NCBI GenBank assembly: GCA_964483805.1
Contig: CAZADH010000038.1
Location: forward strand, 1 to 29,792
DNA from: CAZADH01 sp964483805
GTDB taxonomy: Bacteria; Muiribacteriota; Ozemobacteria; Ozemobacterales; Ozemobacteraceae
Length of the DNA: 29,792 bases
Reading direction: 5' to 3'
The position numbers and the translations under genes were made by a program. Below, in pieces: positions 23,733-29,792 of the stretch (position 1 is the first letter of the stretch; each line of letters opens with the position of its first letter). Below the pieces are notes generated by a model. The model had not been told where the DNA came from and did not search any database. It worked only from the letters and a program-made list of their open reading frames with translations.

Positions 23733-24326
23733 TCAGGTCCGCTCGTGCAACCAGTTCGCCGCCAGAACCAGCACCGCCATGGTCAGGAAAGCGCCGGCGG
23801 GGGTTGCGAACAGCGCGCACGCGGGCAGCGAGGCAGGCAGAAGGCGGACGCCGCACCACGTGCCGAAAGCCAGCGGTTCGCGCACCGAAGCGACCAGGAG
23901 CAGCACGAGACCGTAACCGCAGCCGGCGCCCAGTGCATCGCCCAGCGATGCGGTGGTGGGTTGGCGCTGGGAGAACGCTTCGATGCGGCCCATGACCACG
24001 CAATTGGTGATGATCAGGCCGACGTAGGGCCCCAGTTCACCGGCGATGCCAGGGACGCAGAGGCGGAAGGCGCGTTCGATGACGACCACCACGGTGGCAA
24101 TGATCTCCATGTAGGCGATGAGGCGCAGATGGCGGGGCAGCCGGTGGCGCAGCAGCGAAACGACCAACGCGCTGCCGATGCAGGCCAGGGTGACTCCCAG
24201 GCTCATGACGAGAGCGTTGGCAACGCGAGTGGTGACGGCCAGACCCGAGCAGATGCCCAGCACGGTGACGAAAATCGGGTTGTTGGCCCACAGTCCGTTG
24301 ACAAAAGACCGCGAGAAGGTGGTCAT
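23733..24326 (-). CDS. nqrD: NqrD/RnfE membrane subunit
   Basis: 197 residues and about six hydrophobic helices. The family motifs NPIFVTVLGICSGLAVTTRV (Cys26) and GLIITNCVVMGRIEAFSQ (Cys109) are present, so both iron-ligand cysteines of this inverted partner of NqrE are kept. In the complex, D/RnfE and E/RnfA form the core through which electrons cross the membrane. The ATG at 24326 overlaps the NqrC stop (ATGA), so translation is coupled. Confidence 0.92.
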   Translation of the reverse strand: MTTFSRSFVNGLWANNPIFVTVLGICSGLAVTTRVANALVMSLGVTLACIGSALVVSLLRHRLPRHLRLIAYMEIIATVVVVIERAFRLCVPGIAGELGPYVGLIITNCVVMGRIEAFSQRQPTTASLGDALGAGCGYGLVLLLVASVREPLAFGTWCGVRLLPASLPACALFATPAGAFLTMAVLVLAANWLHERT

Positions 24327-24955
24327 GGTGCCGTCGGGCCTCCTCGGGGGTGAGCTGCGCGTGCACCCGCCAACGCCCGATCGATGGCGGCGATGGCGTG
24401 GTTGGCAGCATCGACGACGGCGCGGCAACTGATCGTCGCGCCGGTGATGCCGTTGATTTCGTCTGGGAGCCCGTGCTTGCGGCCCAATCGGAGTGGCACC
24501 TGGGCGAGCCGATTGGTGAACTGGTTGCGAAAAGCCGGTTCACACACGCGGTCACCCAACCCTGGGGTTTCGGCCTGCTCGAGGACCGAGATGCCCAGCA
24601 GTTCTCGTCGCCTGGTATCGAAGGCGACGAGGACGCGGACGATGCCGTTCATGCCGGTCGCGGTGCCGATGCCGAGGGCGAGGGCGGGACGGGCTCGGGC
24701 GGTGAACACCGTGGCTGATGCCGTAGGGGGCGAGCGATCGACGAAGAGCCTGGAAAATTGCAGGATCCGGTTATCTTTGGTTGCGGGGCTTGGATCGGCC
24801 AGGTCGGGGAGCAGCTTCAACGCTTCTGTCGCCGTTTGCTCGGGGGCGCGACTGCGTTCGGGAAAAGCCCACTCGAGCGCGCCCAGACAGGCAGCACAGA
24901 CCGTCGTCAGGATCATGATGAACAGCAGTTCGTGCCACGGGCTTTGGGCGTTCAT
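24323..24955 (-). CDS. nqrC: NqrC/RnfG FMN-binding subunit
   Basis: 210 residues with one N-terminal membrane helix (about 9-27) and a periplasmic FMN-binding domain. The hallmarks are EQAETPGLGDRV (about 127-137) and the flavinylation motif TGATIS, where Thr174 would carry covalent FMN. The sequence around the motif (NGITGATISCRAVV) looks more like RnfG than classical NqrC. Flavin transfer needs an ApbE-type transferase, which is not in the window. The ATG at 24955 overlaps the stop of the upstream gene. Confidence 0.9.
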   Translation of the reverse strand: MNAQSPWHELLFIMILTTVCAACLGALEWAFPERSRAPEQTATEALKLLPDLADPSPATKDNRILQFSRLFVDRSPPTASATVFTARARPALALGIGTATGMNGIVRVLVAFDTRRRELLGISVLEQAETPGLGDRVCEPAFRNQFTNRLAQVPLRLGRKHGLPDEINGITGATISCRAVVDAANHAIAAIDRALAGARAAHPRGGPTAP

Positions 24956-26067
24956 GGTGCCTTCGGGGTGGTTGCGGGCGTCGGCGGGTGCGAGGTGACG
25001 CTGTGGCGGGCCAGGATCCGATCGAACAGCGGCGTGAGCAGGCCGAGCCAGAATACCGCGAGGGTGGCTGCCATGGGTGTGTGGGCATGGCGAAACAGGG
25101 CGAGCGAGGCCACCGTCAGCAGGATGCCGGTGAGAAGGCGACCGCGACCGGTCCGGGCCTGGCAAAACGGATCGAGACCGAGCAATGCCAGCGCCCCGAG
25201 GAGCCCTGAGGCGCCCAGCATCTCCGTCATGCCGTTGGCCGATCCCCCCGTCGCCGGAGCCGCGAAGACCGCCAGAACGGCAGCCGAGAGGCATCCCAGC
25301 GCCAATCGGTGATCCAGTCGACGGCAGCCCAGTTGCCAGGCCAGAAAAACGAGCAGGGTCAGCGGTGAACTGTCGATGGGAAGTGAATACGTTGTATTGA
25401 GAATCCAGGTGGGCTGGCTGCCGCCGCCGGCGAGCCAGGATGCCGCCCACTGGTCGGGGAACGACACCGAGGCAAACACTGCGGTCGCGGCGACGGGCGA
25501 GACCAGGTGGCGACTCCAGCCACCGAACAGATAGAGACAGAAGACCAGGCTTGCCGCGGTCGCGATCGCGGTGAGCCAGGGCGGCACAGAGGCCGGTAGA
25601 AACAGGGGCACCAGCACTGTTGCAGGCAGCGAACCGGTCGCGGTTGCGGCGGTGAGGCGCCGGAAGATGGCGTCGAGGCTGAGGCCGACAAGAACTGCGA
25701 TGAGAAGGTTGACGAGGACCACCCGCCCATGCAGAGAAGTAGCAATACAATATATGGCTGTCAGCCAGGCACCGGTGGGCCGGGTGAGCCGGAATGGCCA
25801 CCGGTTGTTGACATTCTCAGAAACAGAAGTCTCGGGCGGATGCGTGTCGGTATCGACGGCGGCGCGGATGGTGGCGGTCAGCGGCAGGTGCTGTGGGCAG
25901 ATCGTGGTGCAGCGTCCGCACCCGTCGCACTGCTCGGCGTTGCCATCGTCAAGGACTTCTTGATCCCATTGGGCCGCACCATGGAAGAGAAGGCTCGGGT
26001 GCAGGCCACGGGGGCAGGCATCGGCACAGCGCAGGCAATTAGCGCACAAGGGTGTCGATGTCGGCAA
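24952..26067 (-). CDS. RnfC-like 2x[4Fe-4S] domain fused to RnfD/NqrB-like membrane subunit
   Basis: I chose TTG at 26067 because GGAGG lies seven bases upstream; no in-frame ATG or GTG lies between the divergent gene and the first cysteine. The 371 residues begin with two ferredoxin clusters: C8-x2-C11-x2-C14-x3-C18 and C47-x2-C50-x2-C53-x3-C57 (CANCLRCADACPRGLHP, CDGCGRCTTICPQHLPL), as in the C-terminal half of RnfC. After a linker, about eight hydrophobic helices from residue 100 on follow the RnfD/NqrB pattern, ending GLLGALALLGLDPF and LGLLTPLFDRILARHS. I do not find the S/T-G-A-T FMN-attachment motif usual in RnfD/NqrB. An ATG at 26189 is in another frame. It is the first gene of the operon. 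Confidence 0.82.
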   Translation of the reverse strand: MPTSTPLCANCLRCADACPRGLHPSLLFHGAAQWDQEVLDDGNAEQCDGCGRCTTICPQHLPLTATIRAAVDTDTHPPETSVSENVNNRWPFRLTRPTGAWLTAIYCIATSLHGRVVLVNLLIAVLVGLSLDAIFRRLTAATATGSLPATVLVPLFLPASVPPWLTAIATAASLVFCLYLFGGWSRHLVSPVAATAVFASVSFPDQWAASWLAGGGSQPTWILNTTYSLPIDSSPLTLLVFLAWQLGCRRLDHRLALGCLSAAVLAVFAAPATGGSANGMTEMLGASGLLGALALLGLDPFCQARTGRGRLLTGILLTVASLALFRHAHTPMAATLAVFWLGLLTPLFDRILARHSVTSHPPTPATTPKAP

Positions 26068-26187
26068 GCGCGGGCCTCCGGGCAGACAAGGTGGCGGGCG
26101 GTGGTCGAGCAGGACCAGCGCGGTTCGTGGCGTGAGTATACCCGCGTCCGCGTCTTTGTGCCAGTTGCTGCGGCAGTCTCGTCGCTC

Positions 26188-26217
26188 ATGACGGCGGCAA
26201 ACCGATTCTGCTATTAT
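26188..26217 (+). promoter_or_regulatory. Possible promoter of the zinc-ribbon protein gene
   Basis: ATGACG (26188-26193) and TATTAT (26212-26217) are spaced by 18 bases, ending 34 bases before the ATG at 26251. On the opposite strand I see no equally good pair for the Nqr/Rnf operon; a CATAAT lies in the same region without a clear -35. Confidence 0.4.
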
Positions 26218-26250
26218 GTCGTGACACACTGACGTGGAACAGGAAGGCCG

Positions 26251-27105
26251 ATGGACAATCAGTTTCGACGACATCTGGGGCAACTCATCGACCAGCATGG
26301 TCGGGGCGTGGTCGAGAACGTGGCCGAATGCGAGGCGTTGCTGCGTGACCTGGCGCCGCGGTATCGCGCCGAGGTCAACGTGCTTACGATGGCGGTGCGT
26401 GAAGGGGTAACGCGCACGATGGTGACCGAGACGGCGAAGGTGCCGTGGCCCTTGTTGCGTGCCCGCATGGTTAAACGTCTGCGCGATGTGGCGATCGCCG
26501 ATGCCGCGGCTGAGTGGGCTGTCGACACCTGGGCGATCGCTCTGGGCATCATCGTGGAAAACGAGGCGGGAGCGCATGTCGGCCCGGGCAAAACCGGGTC
26601 GGCTTCCCACGATGCGAACCGTGACGGGGGCGCCACTGAAGTGCAGTCGGGCGCCGCGCGGACCCCGTGTCCGTACTGCAGTGAATTGATCATTGTGGGC
26701 GCGGTGCGCTGTCGGTTCTGTCACAGCGATCTGGGGACCGCACCCGGACAGGCTCGGGCGACCGTGCCGGAGAAACCCGGCGTCATCGGCTTGCTCGTGC
26801 TCAATCTGTTGGCGCCGGGGTTCGGTTCGTGGCGGTGCGGCCATCCGTGGCGCGGCGGCCTGATCATGTTGCTCATTGCCCTGGCCACGCTGGTGTGGTC
26901 GATCGAGTTGATCAAGCCGATTCAAGACATGATGCAGGCGGCGATGCGCGGCAATCTCAACATCAAGAGCACCGCCGAGATCATCGAGGAAGCCCGTTCC
27001 GGTTGGGCCTACTCGTTGATGGTGTGGCTGTATTTCTACAGTTTCATCGACATCTGGATCGTGTATCCGCGCGATCCCAAGCCGCAGGCGGGCAAGGCGC
27101 GGTAA
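26251..27105 (+). CDS. Zinc-ribbon membrane protein of unknown function
   Basis: 284 residues; AGGAAGG precedes the ATG. The first 100 residues (LIDQHGRGVVENVAECEALL and on, ending WAVDTWAIALGI) are a helical domain that I recognise from many multi-domain bacterial proteins but cannot name. A zinc ribbon follows at about 146-163: C-P-Y-C ... C-R-F-C. The C-terminal third has two or three hydrophobic segments (IGLLVLNLLAPGFGS, GGLIMLLIALATLVWSIEL, SLMVWLYFYSFIDIWIVYP). It is probably an inner-membrane protein with a cytoplasmic N-terminus. It is divergent from the Nqr/Rnf operon and shares its upstream region, but no functional link is shown. Confidence 0.8.
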   Translation: MDNQFRRHLGQLIDQHGRGVVENVAECEALLRDLAPRYRAEVNVLTMAVREGVTRTMVTETAKVPWPLLRARMVKRLRDVAIADAAAEWAVDTWAIALGIIVENEAGAHVGPGKTGSASHDANRDGGATEVQSGAARTPCPYCSELIIVGAVRCRFCHSDLGTAPGQARATVPEKPGVIGLLVLNLLAPGFGSWRCGHPWRGGLIMLLIALATLVWSIELIKPIQDMMQAAMRGNLNIKSTAEIIEEARSGWAYSLMVWLYFYSFIDIWIVYPRDPKPQAGKAR

Positions 27106-27275
27106 GCCGCCCGCTCACGATGGGCGTAGTGGGCGGTTGCGTGACCGCTCTCGACAAGCGGGTCCCGGTGGTGTTTGCCAAATCGAAGACGATGCGGTAC
27201 TCTGCAGCGGTCCGCCCGGATTGCCTGTGTTGTGGCCAGTCCGATGGCGGATGAACCTCGGCAAGAGAAGGCACC

Positions 27276-28559
27276 ATGAATCTCGTACAAGCGCTGGCAT
27301 GGCTCGACAGTTTTCAGGGTTGCAGCAGCCCCTTCGGTCTTGGTCGTATTACGGCGATCCTCGAGTCGCTCGGCCATCCTGAACGGCAGTTCCCATCGGT
27401 GTTGGTGGCCGGTACGAACGGCAAGGGGTCGGTTACCGCCATGCTGGAGGCGATCTTTGCGGCTGGCGAAACGTACCAGGTCGGCGCGACGATCTCGCCC
27501 CACCTGTTTTCGGTGCTCGACCGGGTACGACTGGGTGGGCGGAACATCGACGAGGCGCTTTTCATCAGATGCGTCGAAGCGTTGCACGATCCGGTCGATG
27601 CCCTGGAAGAGCAGGCCGACGAGCTGGGCGCGGCCAGTTTCTTCGAACTGACGACCGCCCTTGCCTTCTGGGCGTTTGCCGAGAGCGAGATCGACCTGGC
27701 CATCGTCGAAATCGGCCTCGGAGGCCGTCTGGACGCGACCAATGTGGTGGTTCCCGAGGTCGCTGTCATCACCAACATCGGCACCGACCATACCGAGATG
27801 CTCGGTCAGACGCGGATGGCGATTGCCGGTGAAAAACTGGGAATTCTCAAGAAGAAGGGGCTGCTCGTCACGGCCGAGACCGATCCGCAGATCCTGGCGT
27901 TGTTCGAGGCACGCTGTGCCGAGTTGAAAGGAAAGATGACGCGGGCGAGCTTGCCGGCGTGGTGTCGGGTGCTCGAGTCGACCGCCCGCGGCCACCGACT
28001 GGCGATCGATGATGCCGGAGAGGTCGAGATGGCGATGCCGGGCGAGCACCAGTTGCAGAATCTGGCGTGCGCGCTCACCGCTCTCGAGCAGTTGCGCAAA
28101 AACGGCTTCGACGTGGCGCCGGCTGCGGTAGCCGCCGGGTTGGCGAAGGTGCGGTGGCCGGCCCGGCTGCAGTGGCTCACCGGGCCGGGCGGTCTGCCCT
28201 TGCTCGTCGACGGCGCGCACAATGCCGAGGGTGTTGGTGCATTGACATCGTATTTACAACGGTTTCCCCTGCCCCGCCCCTGTCACCTGGTGTTTGGAGC
28301 GTTGCAGGGCAAGCCGGTCGCCGAGATGGCGGCCGCGTTGGCGCAACATGCCGATTCACTGGTGTTCGTGCCGCCGCCGACGCCGCGCAGTCTGACCGAA
28401 CCCGAGTTTCGGCGGATGCTGGCGACTGTCGATCCGCGGTGGCGGTGGTCCGAGAGTCTGACCGAGGCCATGAATGCGCCGGCCGGCACGGCGTCGTGCC
28501 TGTTGACCGGCTCACTCTATCTCGCCGCGGAGTATTTGCGGGCTCATGAGCAGATTTGA
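27276..28559 (+). CDS. folC: FolC: folylpolyglutamate synthase / dihydrofolate synthase
   Basis: 427 residues of the Mur-ligase-related family. The P-loop GTNGKGS (46-52), the substrate loop ATISPHLFSVLDRVRLGG, EIGLGGRLDATNVV with the Mg-binding region, TNIGTDHTEMLG and the C-terminal VDGAHNAEG are all in place. It adds glutamate to dihydropteroate and/or to folates. AGAAGG precedes the ATG at 27276. The 3' end overlaps the NamZ-like gene by 14 bases, so the two are probably cotranscribed. FolC is often paired with accD or cell-wall genes; pairing with a muramidase here is incidental or wall-related. Confidence 0.95.
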   Translation: MNLVQALAWLDSFQGCSSPFGLGRITAILESLGHPERQFPSVLVAGTNGKGSVTAMLEAIFAAGETYQVGATISPHLFSVLDRVRLGGRNIDEALFIRCVEALHDPVDALEEQADELGAASFFELTTALAFWAFAESEIDLAIVEIGLGGRLDATNVVVPEVAVITNIGTDHTEMLGQTRMAIAGEKLGILKKKGLLVTAETDPQILALFEARCAELKGKMTRASLPAWCRVLESTARGHRLAIDDAGEVEMAMPGEHQLQNLACALTALEQLRKNGFDVAPAAVAAGLAKVRWPARLQWLTGPGGLPLLVDGAHNAEGVGALTSYLQRFPLPRPCHLVFGALQGKPVAEMAAALAQHADSLVFVPPPTPRSLTEPEFRRMLATVDPRWRWSESLTEAMNAPAGTASCLLTGSLYLAAEYLRAHEQI

Positions 28560-29712
28560 ACCGGGCATGACCGCCTTTCTGGCGAGCCCACGGGCGTGGG
28601 GTCGCCTGGCGATTGTCACCAACGCTTCGGCGTGCGACCGGGCGGGCGTGCATCTGGTCGACCGTCTGGCCGCGAAGGACCAGGTTGAGATCCGGGCCAT
28701 CTTCACCCCCGAACACGGCCTGTTTGCCGACGCACCCGATGGCGAACCGGTGGCCTCGGGCAAGCNNNNNNNNNNGCATCCGCGGCTGGGCATTCCGGTG
28801 ATCAGCCTGTTCGGCGACCGGCACGCGCCGAAGCTCGAAGAGTTGGCCGATCTTGACGCCGTGGTCTACGACATCCAGGACGTCGGGGTGCGGTTCTATA
28901 CCTATGTTTCGACGTTGGCCGAGGTGATGTCGGCGACAGCGCCGGCGGGGGTGCCGCTGATCGTGCTCGATCGTCCGAATCCGATTGGTGCTCATTTGCT
29001 CGAGGGGCCGATGCTGGAACCCGCCTTCTCGTCCTTTGTCGGTCGGTTACCGGTGCCGCTGCGTTACGGAATGACGGCGGGCGAGTTGGCCCTCTGGTTG
29101 AAGAAAACGCAGTATCCCGAGGCGACCGTCGAGGTGGTGCCGTGTGCCGGTTTCCGTCGCTCGTCGCCGTATCCCCAGGATTTCCCGTGGCACAAACCGT
29201 CGCCGAGCATGCCCGCCCCCGAGACGGCAATGTTCTACCCGGGCACCTGCCTATTCGAGGGTACCAACCTCTCGGAGGGCCGCGGCACGGAAGCGCCGTT
29301 TCAGATCATCGGCGCCCCATTCATCGATGGCCAGGCATGGGCGCGCGATCTGTCGCCGAAGATGCCGCCGAACGTGTGGGTCGACCCGGTCACTTTCGAA
29401 CCCACCTTTTCGAAGTTCACGGGGGGCGTCTGTCGTGGGGTGCGGCTGCGGTCTTCACTCCCGACCATGCATGATGCCGTCAAGGTGGGGCTCATTGTTT
29501 TGGCTTCGGCGCTCGAGTTGTACGGTGACAAGATCGAGTTCATTCGCCGCGCTCCGGACCGGCCCCCCTTCTTCGATCTGCTGGCCGGTTGCTCGTGGTT
29601 GCGGGAGGGTCTGTTGGCGAGAACTCCGGTGCTCGAGTTGTGGCATCGCGCCAACACCTTGCCGATCGAATTCCTCGAACAACGAACCTCGGTACGCCTG
29701 TACGGCGACTGA
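28546..29712 (+). CDS. namZ: NamZ-type exo-beta-N-acetylmuramidase (DUF1343), with assembly gap
   Basis: 388 residues counting the unresolved ones. The family signature is clear: IFTPEHGLFADAPDGE, GIPVISLFGDRHAPKLEELA, DAVVYDIQDVGVRFYTYVST, IVLDRPNPIGAHLLEGPML, MFYPGTCLFEGTNLSEGRG. DUF1343 proteins include NamZ, which removes terminal MurNAc from peptidoglycan fragments (GH171). No signal peptide is visible, so it would act in the cytoplasm on recycled fragments, or the start is mis-set. Ten N at 28766-28775 interrupt it. The frame continues across the gap, which argues against a frameshift but does not prove its length. Confidence 0.9.
   Translation: MSRFEPGMTAFLASPRAWGRLAIVTNASACDRAGVHLVDRLAAKDQVEIRAIFTPEHGLFADAPDGEPVASGKXXXXHPRLGIPVISLFGDRHAPKLEELADLDAVVYDIQDVGVRFYTYVSTLAEVMSATAPAGVPLIVLDRPNPIGAHLLEGPMLEPAFSSFVGRLPVPLRYGMTAGELALWLKKTQYPEATVEVVPCAGFRRSSPYPQDFPWHKPSPSMPAPETAMFYPGTCLFEGTNLSEGRGTEAPFQIIGAPFIDGQAWARDLSPKMPPNVWVDPVTFEPTFSKFTGGVCRGVRLRSSLPTMHDAVKVGLIVLASALELYGDKIEFIRRAPDRPPFFDLLAGCSWLREGLLARTPVLELWHRANTLPIEFLEQRTSVRLYGD
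28766..28775. other. Assembly gap of ten N
   Basis: Ten undetermined bases inside the NamZ-like gene, between codons for GEPVASGK and HPRLGIPV. A round ten is a common placeholder, so the true length may differ. Confidence 0.99.
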
Positions 29713-29757
29713 GCCGCGTGGTTTTCCGCTCCCAGTGGCGGGCGGCCCCGTTGCACT

Positions 29758-29779
29758 GCGCGAAACTGGCGTTTCGCGC
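29758..29779. other. Inverted repeat downstream of the NamZ-like gene
   Basis: GCGCGAAAC and GTTTCGCGC pair perfectly around a four-base loop, 45 bases after the stop. No T-run follows before the window ends, so it is only a possible terminator. Confidence 0.4.
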
Positions 29780-29792
29780 CCCCATCCGTGGG

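Noticed and set aside
21634..24003. A 789-codon open frame on the minus strand over the NqrD-NqrF region
   Set aside because: It is in another frame on the same strand as the clear nqrD, nqrE and nqrF genes, is full of Arg and Pro, and has no domain. It is a shadow of GC-rich coding.
27103..27150. CCGCCC / GGGCGG inverted repeat after the zinc-ribbon gene
   Set aside because: The loop is long and no T-run follows, so I do not call it a terminator.
27036..28220. A 394-codon minus-strand frame opposite folC
   Set aside because: It mirrors the folC coding sequence, which has every family motif. It has no recognisable domain.
1..29792. CRISPR arrays, tRNA or rRNA genes, insertion sequences, prophage genes
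   Set aside because: I looked for regular repeats, tRNA-like cloverleaf ends, rRNA cores and transposase or integrase motifs and found none I could support.

Overview
The window is GC-rich bacterial chromosome, densely coding, with Gram-negative-style secreted and periplasmic proteins. These include class III prepilin-like proteins, signal-peptide enzymes, a TlpA/ResA-like thioredoxin and an Nqr/Rnf-type membrane redox complex. A run of ten N inside the last gene shows it comes from a draft or metagenome assembly. The mix (many prepilin-like genes, anaerobe-type ferredoxin protein, RnfC/NqrF mosaic, partner-switching regulators, secreted EndoU-like protein) suggests a little-studied lineage, perhaps Riflebacteria-like. 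That placement is a guess; no rRNA or marker gene here fixes it. I found no tRNA, rRNA, IS element, CRISPR array or phage gene. No stretch longer than 300 bases lacks a gene.

Layout. (1) 1-3396 (+): a translationally coupled pilus/secretion-type cluster, made of a large unrecognised protein cut by the window edge, a small membrane-anchored protein and two pseudopilins. (2) 3536-4306 (+): a secreted protein built from a glycine-every-seven-residues repeat, closed by a strong terminator. (3) 12861 down to 4468 (-): a long same-strand run of nine genes: small protein, GAF-PAS sensor with a degenerate kinase end, RsbW-like anti-sigma factor, DsbA-like protein, Nudix/winged-helix protein, helical-repeat protein, two-gene ABC exporter, and a sigma-70 factor carrying two copies of a cysteine-rich module. 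(4) 13151-15113 (-): WecA/TagO-type sugar-phosphate transferase and a secreted TlpA-like thioredoxin. (5) 15336-16496 (+): an ATP-grasp ligase. (6) 16596-20846 (-): secreted XendoU-type ribonuclease-like protein, secreted GH13 debranching enzyme, STAS anti-anti-sigma protein. (7) 20937-26067 (-): ferredoxin-like protein behind a palindromic promoter, preceded by a compact five-gene operon encoding a hybrid Rnf/Na+-NQR complex. (8) 26251-29712 (+): zinc-ribbon membrane protein, FolC and a NamZ-type (DUF1343) muramidase.

How the genes may work together. The anti-sigma factor, the GAF-PAS protein, the sigma factor with metal- or redox-binding-looking modules and the STAS protein form the parts list of a partner-switching stress circuit. 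The redox operon keeps the shared Rnf/Nqr gene order but begins with an RnfC-like two-cluster ferredoxin domain fused to the RnfD/NqrB membrane subunit and ends with NqrF. It has no NqrA and no RnfB in the window, so it looks like a mosaic of the two complexes. The most unusual items are this hybrid complex, the double-module sigma factor and the glycine-heptad secreted protein.
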